DNA from: Sepioteuthis lessoniana
Lineage: Eukaryota; Mollusca; Cephalopoda; Myopsida; Loliginidae
Assembly: GCA_963585895.1 (NCBI GenBank)
Contig: OY757904.1
Span: 89,667,168-89,731,167, forward strand
Length of the DNA: 64,000 nucleotides
Direction of reading: 5' to 3'
A program made the translations under genes and the position numbers. The notes below the pieces were generated by a model. It was not told the DNA's origin. It worked only from the letters and a program-made list of their open reading frames with translations, and did no database searches. Every line of letters begins with the position of its first letter. The first letter of the stretch is position 1. Positions 22,005 through 32,790 of this stretch are shown here, piece by piece.

Positions 22005-23045
22005 TGGGAGGAGGGAGATAAAATTACTACTCCTCGTATTTGAATTGACAGTATCAAGCCGTCAAAAAAGTGACCGTTAAGGAAGAATGTAGGTCACAGA
22101 GGGGATAAACAGATGTTGGTACTTGGTGACCTTACCCAGGTCGCCGGACACCAAGAGGAAGAAGAGAGAAGCCAAATGATTGGCCGGGACCCCAAAACGG
22201 AAGTGGGGACTCCCCTCCCCTCAGCGGAAGTAGATTGTAAGTAATTTAGTTTTTGAGCAGGGTTCGTAGCGGGCAGACGAACCATAGCCAGTATTCCGGG
22301 TTGAAGACAAAAGTATATCTGAGACACGAAGGACCCCAGGTTCTTCAAGCCAGTGTAAAAAAATAGAATAAAGTCTATTAGCCCGTGAAAGAAGAAAGAT
22401 TCTCCAGTGGAATCCCGTCGATAAGATAAGTAACTTTGGGGACATTTTTCCTTTATACCCAAATTTTGTATACCACTCTCTCTCTCTCTCAATTTGAAGA
22501 AAAACAGAAGTCAAGAAAAGACATTTATATTCGTGGACTATCCAATTATTATATGTTTTGACACTTTGAAAGTGTATATAACTGTAGTAAAGGAATTTAT
22601 GTACTTTTATATTACCATGTGGTCTATGTTGTTCTTTGCCGTTCTACTACGAATTTGTTGTTGTCACATTTCCTTTTTAGCTTCTATTCGCCTTATGTTA
22701 TCTTGCTTAGAATTGTCCTATTAATTCCTTTAAAATATCACGCGGGAAACCGGAGTTGCCGACTACTACAATATAATATTATTACGACTAAAACCATATT
22801 CTTCCAGTGTCTCGGGGAAGGAAGAAAGCGGCCTGGTGGGTGTGTGATAGTGTGAAATTTGGAACCCCTTGCCAGCGGCGGTCAGTCTGGTCCTGAATTA
22901 ATCCCTCACGTAATATGCCAGGTCTTATATGCCTGAGAGAAAAACTCTGAACGAGGACTTATTCTATAGGGGATCAAGTGCCAACCTGCCCCGTCTTCAC
23001 ACGTGCGAAAATAAAGTCCCGTTTTGGGATTTTAGTCAATTTGCC
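22005..23045. mobile_element. ~1-kb unidentified insertion in copia-2 integrase
   Basis: No homology to copia within it. AATAAA at 22367-22372 and a (CT)n at ~22479-22490. The last copia residues before it (KCHAIS) and the first after it (KHETSAPY) cover the same integrase position, so the right side carries a few extra residues. That hints at a duplication or a chimera rather than one clean insertion. No TSD recognised. Confidence 0.5.
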
Positions 23046-23500
23046 GTCACAAAAGCATGAGACCTCAGCGCCATACTTGCTCCATCAGAATGGAACAGCC
23101 GAAAGAAATTGGCAAACACTATTCAAAATTACGAGGTGCCTGATCGAAAAAAGTGGTCTCCCAAGAACTCTGTGGACCTATGCTGTTATGACGTCCGCAG
23201 TAGTCCGAAATAGATCCTTTTACAACTGCTTGAAGCAGAGCCCTACTGCGCGGTAACAGGAAGGAAACCCGACCTTTCAAAAATGCATATTCTCGGTTCA
23301 GCGTGATATGCCTACAAATACACGAAAAAGAAATTTGACCCCAGATGCGAAAAAGAAATATTAGTCGGATATCTTGTCTACTACCCAGCATATCTAGTCT
23401 ACTACTCTGAAAATAGTAAAGTCCTCACAAACATGCTAGATTCATCGACAACATCAACGAGCAGCAAATCCAAACCTACCAACCAATTGATGACGACGAT
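23046..23500 (+). pseudogene. copia-2 integrase, C-terminal half
   Basis: HQNGTAERNWQTLF holds the catalytic Glu region (NGTAER). Then GLPRTLWTYAVMTSA and ILGSA, YKYTKKKFDPR and ILVGY follow the usual copia order. It ends in an acidic, low-complexity linker (TNMLDSSTTSTSS, DDDDLPQ) before RT. Confidence 0.78.
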
Positions 23501-23739
23501 GATCTTCCCCAAAGAGACCTGATGAAAAATCGCAAATCGGAAGAACCTTCTAACAAGCACCCTAGTGTCGACAAACAAACTAATATGAATAAGGAAAACC
23601 ATACTCGAAGATACCCAAAATGGGAACGGAACGTCAACTGCTCCTGGGAAGACTATTTAACAAAAGCCCAAGATGAGAACAACCAGGTACTAATCGACGT
23701 CGATTATTGCTAAAAAGCCACGTGTAATATACTACGAAT

Positions 23740-25170
23740 AAATCGGGAAACTATGAACTCCCCAGAGGCATATCAGTGGATTGAAGTAATGCAGGAGGAA
23801 ATGGACTCCCAAAAAGAAAACTTTTTAGAGCAAAAATGTGATGAGTGGTAGATAGGTCGATGAAATTAAAAATAAACTCGGATGGATACCCAAAATCCAA
23901 AGTGAGATTTGTCGCAAGGGATACAACCAAGTTTAGGGGTTAAATTATATGGAGACTATAGCGGCTCAGTACGAACTCATCGTACATAAAATGTATGTAA
24001 AAACAGCGTATCTCCAAGCCAAAATCGATTACGAAATCTACAGGGAACAACTAGAGGAATTTAAAGTAAAGTGGAATGCAGCTAAGAAACCAGTTTGTAT
24101 ACTAAACAAATCCCTATACGGTCTGAAGCAGTGAGACAGAAACCGGAATAAAACCCTACATGACTGCCTCATCGGAATTGACCTAATGCCAAATTCAATA
24201 GACCACTGCATCTACATTCGACACAAAAAGGAAAGATTTATTATCTTCACATGGGTCGACGATTTAATTTTCGCTGCTGAAAACATTGACTCGCTAAATA
24301 ACACGAAACGGAGTTCAAGATGAAGGAACTCGGAAAACTCAGCCATTCTCTAGGCATGGATTTTAACATAACCTAACGGTTAATACAGATGGGCCCAGAA
24401 AAATATGCAATAAAAATACTGGAGAGATTCGATATGTCAGATAGCAAACTGAGAACGACGCCATTAACAGTGACACTGATTGCCTGGCAGATCCCAGAAA
24501 ATACCACGCGGTCATCGGTTGCTCCATTTACTTGATGACCTGCACTCGGCCAGATCTAAGTTACATAGTCGGTAACTATTGCAATACTTCTCCGAGCCAC
24601 ATGAACAACACTGGGTAATGTCCAAACACGTACTAAGATACCTAAAGGGTACGACGAAGTACCAGCTGTATTACTGAAAAAGGGACGACGAACTTAGACT
24701 AATTGCGTATAGCGATGCCGATTGGGCATCAGATCAATATGACAGACGCAGTAGGTCCGGCTACTACTTTAATCTGACCGAGGATTGCTCGAAATCGAAG
24801 AAGCAAGCCTCAGTCATATTATCCTCATTCGAAACCGAATACATAGCCCAGGCAAAGGCCACACTGGAAGGTCTATACCTTACTTAACTGTTAAACAAGA
24901 TGGATCCTCTTCAAGAATACGCTCCCTTAAAAATATTCGGGAGCAGCCAGAGTGCCATAGCACATTCCAGGGAACCTGTACACCGACAAAGGTGTAAATA
25001 TATAGAAATAAAATACCACTTTATCAGGGACACCCTGAATAACAGCAGTACAAATACCATCTACTGTCCTACAGCTGGTATACTCGCAGATATAATGACA
25101 AAACCACCAATTCCAGTAAAACTAGAAAAATTCAAACATCTTTTATTCGAACTTTTGATAAGTTTACTAA
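23740..25170 (+). pseudogene. copia-2 reverse transcriptase and RNase H
   Basis: RT begins around SPEAYQWIEVMQEEM (~23760). LNKSLYGLKQ is at ~24104-24133, and the catalytic WVDDLIFAA is intact at ~24253-24279. RNase H follows: TRPDLSYIVG (~24546), SDADWASD (~24713), SFETEYIA (~24827) and HRQRCKYIEIKYHFIRD (~24980-25035). The tail ends ILADIMTKPP...LLFEL (~25080-25155), the standard copia C-terminus, 75 bp before the 3' LTR. Frames shift several times; inactive. Confidence 0.85.
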
Positions 25171-25230
25171 TATGGTGCTTTCATATATATATATATATAT
25201 AAACAAAATAACTATGAGAATGGCAGGGGT

Positions 25231-25403
25231 TCATTGGAAGTCCGATAACTCCTACTATTTTCTCCTCTTTGTTTACCTTTTTTCTATCCCATTAGCCTTT
25301 GAATAAAGTTTTCTCCTCTCTAGGTGACGCACATGTCTTGCTTTTCTCTGTTCGAGTCGGTCAATTCCTAATTCTTTTCCAGAGCAGAATGCCAGCTTTA
25401 ACA
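25231..25403 (+). repeat. copia-2 3' LTR
   Basis: 173 bp, the same length as the 5' LTR. First bases TCATTGG instead of TGTTGG. A purine-rich tract GGCAGGGG precedes it. Confidence 0.88.
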
Positions 25404-25408
25404 ACAAT

Positions 25409-26096
25409 ACCATATGAGAGGCTGCTACCCCCGTCGTTCTTCCAATGGAGAAAATGTTCCTTCCTGGTTATGTAACCCTGAATCAGTTCTCTTGAAACGT
25501 CATATCTGGGGGAATAAGACTAATAATCCTTTGGTCAAAGAGGTGGAGTTTATTCAAGCAAATCCACACTACGCTTACATGCGATACAAAAACAGCGAAG
25601 AAACAACGATATCTAACTGACATTTATGACCGATTGAGACCTTTGTTAATCGGGAATCCTAAGAGATATCTAATGTAGATAACTATCCGGTTCAATCCAA
25701 AGAAATTTTTTAAGCTACTCTGACCAAAGCAAATAATACTACCAGGAGAACCAAAATCCGTCAAAACCCCCTGACACTGCTGAGGAAGCAAGCACCTAAA
25801 AAATCTGTTTACATCGTCCAACAACCCGTTTGGATTTATAACAATGAGAGTAATTTTAAGGCGGAGGAGGAGAATATGCTGATATTTCTCATTTTATTGA
25901 TACAGTTTGTTGCAAATAATTGGTATGATCTAGTCATCTCTTCCGCTGCAGTTTACAGTGAATTATTCTTATCCTGGATTTTGTTATATAGCAGTTTTCT
26001 TTATTATTCTACTATGTAAGTGATTTTTTTCTATGACTGCTTATGAGATTTACCTGCTGACTGGTTTTACACAGCGGTTGAGTTGATGCCATTTTC
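25409..26096 (+). pseudogene. gypsy-1 pol part 4: integrase C-terminus and 3' untranslated region
   Basis: Resumes gypsy-1 directly after the copia-2 TSD: PYERL in one frame, then SNGENVPSWL, VLLKRHIWGNKTNNPLVKEVEFIQANP and YMRYKNSEETTIS. This is the C-terminal Gag-Pol tail of this gypsy group. A polypurine stretch GGCGGAGGAGGAGAAT at ~25860-25876 follows. LTR-A copy 2 begins ~220 bp later. This juxtaposition is what ties LTR-A to gypsy-1. Confidence 0.75.
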
Positions 26097-26964
26097 TGTT
26101 GTTTGTCGTAACCTGTCCATTAACGTACACAACGGATTACTCGCTCACCCTAGAAAAACAACATCCGGTTACGATCGGAAGTGACGAAGCCCCTTTTACG
26201 GCCTTGACCTCTCGTTTCAGATAAAAAAAGGGATAAATTTGAAATTAATAATAATAACAGAACACTTCTGTCAGAAATAACGCTATAAAAATGGAATAAA
26301 TCATCTTCGATAAAGAAGTGATTTATCTTTACGCCCATTTTTATAACTTTCTATTTACACAAACTCGGCTGTGTGGCGATGCCCCACTTTCATATAACAA
26401 AGGCTTCTGCGACGACATGCCCCAGGCTTTTACCCTCTTCGGGGGGGGGGGCGTCCGAGGCGCCCCTAAAAAGAGGAATGCCGACGGGGCCGAAGGTATT
26501 TTTGACCTCGTCGGACGCGACCGGACCCACCCTAAAAACGTCCTTGTGCCACATTCGTGCGTTGGTGGGATGTATGACAAATAAACCAGAGATCTTCGGA
26601 TGCTCTCAGGAGCCGCCCTTAGCGGTCTCCGAAAGGCTCGAATCCTATGTCATGTGGTGCATTCGCCTTTCCCATCACATATTTATGCACAAACGGTCCT
26701 TTTAAGGGTCATAAGTGGTCTCCATCTGTGGGTCGGAGTATCTCTGGCAGTCTTTTGTGGCTCGCCAAAATAGACGGCCAGTAGGCAAACACGAAGATGG
26801 ATTCTAAGACCAGCCGGTCTTAACCTTCGCTCAGTTCCACTCGTCCGATTGGCTGCGCAGCGCTAAAGGCACGATTTAGCCTTTAGCAACCGCTTCACTA
26901 TCTGCGAAGCGCTAAGATAACGCCAATCTTAGCCTCGGCCTCCTGGCCTGTCTGCTCGTTTGTG

Positions 26965-27300
26965 CAGAGCTTTGGCGCGGCTCAGCCTTAGCTCCCGTCC
27001 GATATGTCCGTACGGCTTTGACACGGCAAAGCCTTCGCTACCGTCCGTACAGCTTCGGCGCGGCACAGCCTTAGCTATCGTCGGTACGGCTTTGAAACGG
27101 CAAAGCCTTCGCTATTGTCTGATACTTCCGTACAGCTTTGGTGCGACACAACCATAGCTACCCTCTGATATTGTCCGCACGGCTTTGACACGGCAAAGCC
27201 TTAGCTAGCGCCCGATACGTCCGCACGGCTTTGACACGGCAAAGCCTTAGCAAGCGCCCGATACGCCCGCACGGCTAGGGGACACGACAAAGCCCTAGCT
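26965..27300 (+). repeat. Hairpin minisatellite in LTR-A copy 2
   Basis: About seven units of ~45-57 bp. Most contain an inverted repeat: GGCTTTGACACGGCAAAGCC in several, GGCTTTGAAACGGCAAAGCC in another. One differs in both arms (GCTAGGG ... CCCTAGC), so pairing is kept while sequence changes. Confidence 0.85.
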
Positions 27301-27639
27301 TCTCCGACTCGTTCGCTCGATCTCGTCTGGACTAAGGTCTGGCAAACCTTGACCACGGTCTCTCCGACCTTTCACTAAGACGCGGCTCAGTCTTAGTCAC
27401 CAACTCGCCCGACTCTACGCGACCAAGCTGCCAACACCAAACTCGACCTCGACGCTCCTGCAAGGTACCACACAGTACACGTACGACTCACTGTTACGGA
27501 CTGCCCTACCATTGCAACACCTGGCTCACGTACGACTCGCAGTACGAGCCAGTAACTGGATCGACACACCCTCGGTTAACCCAACGTACCGTCATATCCG
27601 GGAATATCGATCTACCAACTACGACCAACACTAGCTTCC

Positions 27640-27870
27640 TGCGATGATCATCCAGCTGTGCTTCAACCACTCACCCGACCTCAGCTCTCAGCTACGATCA
27701 TCCAGCTGCATTCTACGACTCATCCAACCTCAGCTCCCAACTACGATCATCCAGCTGCATTCTACGACTCAACCGACCTCAACTCCCAACTACGATCATC
27801 CAGCTGCATTCTACGACTCAACCGACCTCAGCTTCCAGCTACGATCATCCAGCTGTATTGTACGAACTCA
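27640..27870 (+). repeat. ~50-bp minisatellite in LTR-A copy 2
   Basis: Four to five near-identical units around CTACGATCATCCAGCTGCAT and CTACGACTCAACCGACCTC. Copy 4 has only a degraded version at 44260-44470. Confidence 0.85.
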
Positions 27871-28131
27871 ACCTCCGCCAGCTATCTGCAACTAGCACCC
27901 AGCTGCGCTCATCTACGTCTCAACCATACCAGCTATCAACGTTACTATCCTAGCTGAAGACCGAATACGAATACCACGGACTTTACATACGTTTGTAGAT
28001 CTGACAATAAATTGTCACTTGTTATATTTGTTACCGCGCTTTTGTTCCTTCATTGCCTTTGGCTATCACTTACTCACACGCATTAAACTTAATTCATTTG
28101 CGGGGCCGACATTCTTATCAGCTCCGCAACA

Positions 28132-29860
28132 AGTTCTTCTTAGTTGGACATTTGACTTCACTTGAAAAATACCCTATCCTTCCGCATCGAAAACATGCCA
28201 TTTTAGTAAATCCGTCATTAGTAGTAGTAGTTGTTGTAGTCATGTGTATTACAAACCCACATGCCATTTCGTGTGCCTGGGCTATTTTCTGTTATGTTTC
28301 TTGGGCCAAACCATTTTTTTTCTTGTAATCTGGCCTTAAGATATCTGTCAGCGCATTTATTTATGACCTGCTTCTAGATATTTTCTTTCAGAATTGCTAC
28401 AAAATTGCATTACTTTGCTTGCTAGCGAAGATCCGTAACAAAATGGAGAGTCGATTTTGTTTAAACTTGACTCATTTGCCGGAACACACTCCTTTTAAAA
28501 GAACCCTTTCGATACACTGAAATGGTTATCAAATGCAGTCACAATATTTTGGTAATTTGATGTCCCCGTAGAAAAACCATCTCGAAAATTTATTGCAGGG
28601 CATGACCATCACAGTCTAATAACATCATTTTTCCGTACTCCGTTTATGACACCTAAAACTGCTAGGTATGTCGTGAAAGATTTTTTCCATCTATTCCTTT
28701 TTGCTGAGACAATAGAAGGTTCTCCTTTCTGGCTGAACTGTGAAATGCGTGGTATGCTTCTGCCATTTTTGACTCGAAGTCCAAACGTCGCCTACTTTTC
28801 CGGCTTGGTGTTTAATCCCATTCATATTGGCACAACTATTGTGGAAGAATAATTAACTGACTTCCCACCAAGTTGGTATATGACACAACGTCATTTTAAA
28901 GAGAAGAGCCAAACATTAAGTGAGCCTCATGCATGGATAGACCAAAAAATGTTGTGTCTTGTCAGTATTCCCATTCTGGAACCCCTCAGACGCCGAGCAA
29001 TAACTCTCAATCCTGCAAACCAGGTATACCCTGGAGAGAGGCCAACTAAGGCCAGGCGATCAACCACTCACTAAGTGTGAATGCCAGGTAGGCTTGTCCA
29101 GAGTAAGTGAGTTGAAGAGAAGCCATATCAGTTGTTGGAGCACCATCTTCGTATATATAGGCAGGAGTGATGTCCCCTTAAAGTGCAGAATACCAAGCTA
29201 TGTCACTCAAAACAAAAAGGTATTTTTATTCACGCCCACTAAAAGCCCACATTCGCACAAGAAGATTACAAAGTATTTAACAAATGACTAAAAAAAAAAA
29301 ATCTTTTTTTAAAAATTAAAAAGACAACTTGAATTAACTTGTTTCAATAACTCTAATCACACTGAAAATATATTTACTTATTAATCATATTCTTTAAAAT
29401 TACAGAATGATATTTTAAAAATCCTTTTTATCTTACGTATCGATTTCTGGATGTCATCTAAAAACCTTTCTTCTAGTTGTATAAGTTGTATATATAAACA
29501 TTCAACATGAAAAAAGCTTTGGAGTAATTTTCTTTTCCAGTACATTGCCTAGTATGTCCTTGTTACGTGAAAAATATCGGATTATTCGTCTTTAACCAAA
29601 ATGTTTACCACCAATTTTTGAATAAACGTTGCTATGGAAAGCAACTTTGTTGCTATGAAACCGAGATCAGTTTAAAGGTAGAAGACACTAAAAACTTCGT
29701 CTCTTTCTACAGAAACCGCATACAATGTAACAAGTGACGTTGTGTTCTGGCAGGTCGTCACTCGTTAAATTACTGAACCTGACCGTGGAAATATTTCGGC
29801 CATGTTTAAATAATTGCTCTTTTCATCTTATCAAGCCATGCAGCTAAACACGGACAAAAA
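28132..29860. other. Unassigned DNA
   Basis: No recognised domain. Moderately GC-containing stretch at 28590-29110, open in places but without any motif I know. Short TAG/TTG trinucleotide run near 28218-28245. Confidence 0.4.
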
Positions 29861-30093
29861 CTCACGAGTATATAAAAAGTATACAAAAACGTGAACTCTC
29901 AAACAAGATCACGACTAATATACAGAATATAAGTAAAATTATAAAAGTCATTCGGCAGGAATAAGAAAAGTTCAAGACTTTTCTATATACCTGAATGTAT
30001 TGAAATGCAGTCGACGTCCAGAAACTGGTCATTGTTTCATTTTCTCTGAACTTGCCGTGACACAAGTTTTATTATATCCAACTCAAGTCATGT

Positions 30094-30103
30094 AATAAAT
30101 AAA

Positions 30104-30134
<31 letters not shown>

Positions 30135-30149
30135 TAATAATAATAATCT
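30094..30149 (+). repeat. (AATA)n(AAT)n tract
   Basis: Microsatellite immediately upstream of a LINE-X 3' end. This LINE family ends in AAT repeats, so this is probably the tail of a further, truncated copy. Confidence 0.85.
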
Positions 30150-30177
30150 CGGCCAGACGGCCAGACCTTAAAATAAT

Positions 30178-30562
30178 TGACAAATAAAAATGAAAATGCA
30201 GAATTGTGGACTTTGCTGTCCCAGCTGACCACAGACTAAAATTGAAAAAAAGCGAAAATTACGATAAGTACTTCGACCTTGCTTGGGAATTGAAAAAACT
30301 ATGGAACATAAAAGTGACAGTTATACCAATTGTAATTAATGCTCTTGATACAGTCACCAAAGGATTGGTAAAAGGACTAGAGGGCTTGGAAATAAGAGGA
30401 CGAGTTGAGACCATCCAAACTACAGAATCGTTGAGATCGGCCAGAATACGGAGAATAGTTCTAATGACTCGAGGAGATTTGCTGTTACTCAAACTCCAGT
30501 GAAAGACCATCAGCTAACGCTGATTTGAAAAACTCTCAAGGAGTAAAATAATAATAATAATA
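30178..30562 (+). pseudogene. LINE-X 3' end, copy 1
   Basis: Severely 5'-truncated LINE. The plus frame reads IVDFAVPADHR, LAWELKKLWN, VTVIPIVINALDTVTKGLV, LEIRGRVETIQTTESLRSARI and TRGDLLLLKLQ to a stop at 30500-30502. A short 3' UTR and an (AAT)n tail (30548-30562) follow. This C-terminal sequence belongs to a widespread invertebrate non-LTR family; I do not assign it to a named clade. The open 98-codon stretch from 30206 is only its conserved C-terminus. Confidence 0.8.
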
Positions 30563-30609
30563 CCAGGACTCGAAAAACACATAAAAAAGAGCAGAAAAAG
30601 ATTAATTTT

Positions 30610-31420
30610 GGTGACCAGAAACAGTGCAAACAACATCAAGATCAACAGAACAACAATTAAGAAGCAGAAATGAGAAGATGAACAGCTGTAAGGGCATTTC
30701 AAGTGATAAACTGACAAAATCTCACACGAGAAGACCTGGATATAACTTGGAAACTTTTGAGAGAAACAGAATCTCTTCCAATAACAGCACAAAACAACCC
30801 CATAAGGACCAACTATGTTTAAACGAAAATAAATAAGATACGCCAGAATAGAAAGTGTTGGTTATAGAGACGAAACGATTAATCACATAATAAGTGAATG
30901 CAGCAAATTGGCACAAAAAGAGTACAAGACTGGGTGGAGAAGGCGATTCACTAGGAATTCTGCAAGAAATTGAATTTCGACTATACTACCGAATGGTATA
31001 TGCACAAACCGGAATCTGTCCTGGAGAATAAGACGCATAAAATTCTCTAAGATTTTGAGACACAAACGGATCAACTAATCCCAGCCCGGTGGACCACAGA
31101 GTAAAAATCAAAGAAAGCGAAAAGAGAGACAAGTACTTAGATCTTACCAGAGAACTAAAAAGCTATTGAATATGAAGTTGACGGTGGTATCAGTTGTAAT
31201 TGGTGCGCTTAGAACAATCCCTAAAAGCTTGGTAAGGGGACCGGAAGAATTAGAAATCGGAGGACGATCCGAAACCAAGCAAACTACATCATTGTTGTGG
31301 TCGACCAGAATACTAAGAAAAGTCATGGAAACTTGAGGAGACTTGCTATCACTTAGATTCCAATGAAAACCCATCAGCTATCATTGGTGTTAAAAACCCG
31401 CAAGGAATAAAAAAGAAAAA
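30610..31420 (+). pseudogene. LINE-X 3' end, copy 2 (longer, more decayed)
   Basis: Contains the upstream knuckle region in broken frames: RDETINHIISECSKLAQKEYK at ~30869-30925, then KPESVLENKTHKI-like and the C-terminal MKLTVVSVVIGALRTIPKSL (~31170-31230) through GDLLSLRF, with TAA-containing sequence after. Same order as copy 1 and the minus-strand copies at 59-61 kb. Inactive. Confidence 0.75.
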
Positions 31421-32129
31421 ACTTGTGACAAAATATATAAACAATTCGGATTTTCGAAGAAAACATTAGTGAGGATCAGAAAAGGTTCTTACTCAACACG
31501 AAAGGTAACAGCAGGAGCGTATAGCGATTAACATATTACATAGATTTGATTTTTATTGGGTTTGACTAATCTTACAATAGCAGCAAAAAGGTACGTCAAT
31601 AGTCAACTCTTGTTTTCTGTCTGTTTAGTATCATGTAAATAGTAGTTTAAAAGAAGCAGGAGGAAGAATGATTGTTTTTACAATGTATGAGACACTGATA
31701 GTTGGAGAGTGAATCAACACTTTTATAAGTTTCATGCTAAGTTATCACTTACAACAGCGTAAAATCAAAAGGGGCCGCTTAAGATTTACGGTACAATCAC
31801 AACATCCCTACCACAATAACAGCAGTGAAAAAAAGGAAAAACAGAAGAAAACAAGACAGAAAAATTCATCTGTACATTTGAAAAATTTCGGAAGGCTATC
31901 ATTTATTTAGTTATGAAATAATGACTTTTCTGCAACTTCGCGATGTACAATGAGACAGCTGATTTTCCAGACCCCAGTCTGTTCATTGGTATTTAGGATT
32001 CTGATTATGGACTGGTATATCCTCTATCGGTGTTATATTTTCATAGTCAACATCTGGTTCTCTCTTGTTTTGAGCAAGTGGCACTGATTACGTCAAATTT
32101 TGATGGCTCATTTGGTCTACACTAAATAG
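31421..32129 (-). other. Unassigned; possible 3' remnant of gypsy-4
   Basis: Follows the gypsy-4 integrase on the minus strand. Short peptide similarity to gypsy pol tails near 31990-32110 (minus), otherwise no motif. No LTR identified. Confidence 0.35.
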
Positions 32130-32790
32130 GAACGGAGATACTTTAATTGTTAAGCATTTTCCTCTTCATTTCTCCTTCATTTGTGTGTATCCGTATCGTA
32201 TCACCAGGTTTGAATTCAAATAAAGTTCGAACCGAATTAATTAGCGATTTTTTGTTTATATCAGTGGCTATGTTCAATAGGAGGCAATTCGTTCGTAGAT
32301 TTCTGCCGATAAATTGTGTTACTGTTGATGGTGAATGATTAAGTGTACTTTCGTATGACATGAATAGTAAGGTATGGGTCTTGGTTGCTTTTCATCGCCT
32401 TCTTCAGCGTGCTTTTGATGGTTTGGGTGGTGCATTCCTCAAGACCATTGGATTGTACATAAAGTACCTTGGATGTGTCATGTTGGAAATCTCAATTCTT
32501 CGCAAATAGTCTGAATTCATTTGCTTTGAATTCAGGACAATTGTCACTGATAGCAGAATGCCGAATGCCGAATTTTGCAAACATGCTCTTATGATGCATG
32601 ATAACAGTGGGAGATTGATTGTGGGAGTATAAATGCAGAAAATGAAACATCAACAGCAATCACATAGATTTTTTGTGGTGTTCAGTTTTAGTCCATAGTA
32701 TTTCAGGAATTCACGAAGTATAATTGGTTTTGCAAGCTGTTAGCTGCGTCCATCAAGACTAGTGCAGCAGTTGCTTACCATATCTTTGAT
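32130..32790 (-). pseudogene. gypsy-4 integrase
   Basis: Minus strand: FAKFGIRHSAISDNCPEF contains the second catalytic Asp (DN-PEF; relatives DNGPQF). Then VLYVQSNGLEECTTQTIK has Glu in the NGLEE position (relatives NGLVER). KAMKSNQDPYL and TNELPPIE-like sequence follow, as in gypsy/mag-type integrases. Read from ~32590 down to ~32200 with frameshifts. Integrase inserts retrotransposon cDNA. The orientation agrees with the RT/RNase H pieces just upstream on the minus strand. Confidence 0.78.

Larger units (their letters stand above)
20099..25403 (+). mobile_element. copia-2: full-length Ty1/copia retrotransposon
   Basis: 5305 bp. 173-bp LTRs lie at 20099-20271 and 25231-25403, starting TGTTGGAAGTCC (5') and TCATTGGAAGTCC (3') and ending TTTAACA. 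TSD is ACAAC at 20094-20098 and ACAAT at 25404-25408 (one later C-to-T). Excising the element restores the gypsy-1 integrase frame ...TTNTTPYERL. Internal order is gag, knuckles, protease, integrase, RT, RNase H, diagnostic of copia (integrase before RT). All ORFs are broken, and a ~1-kb insertion interrupts the integrase. Confidence 0.9.
26097..28131 (+). mobile_element. LTR-A copy 2, 3' LTR of gypsy-1
   Basis: About 2.03 kb, starting TGTTGTTTGTCGTAACC (26097; 26100 is also possible) and ending GGAGCTGATAAG...-type sequence, i.e. GCTCCGCAACA on the plus strand. A TATA-like CATATAACAA lies at 26391-26400 and AATAAA at 28006-28011 with a GT-rich tail. It holds two minisatellites: hairpin units at 26965-27300 and ~50-bp units with GATCATCCAGCTGCATT at 27640-27860. 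Also contains the GGAATGCCGACGGGGCC module (26475) after a run of G. Confidence 0.82.

Noticed and set aside
26318-27957. Several 60-110-codon open stretches on both strands
   Set aside because: They lie within the GC-rich minisatellites of LTR-A copy 2 and reflect repeats without stops, not genes.
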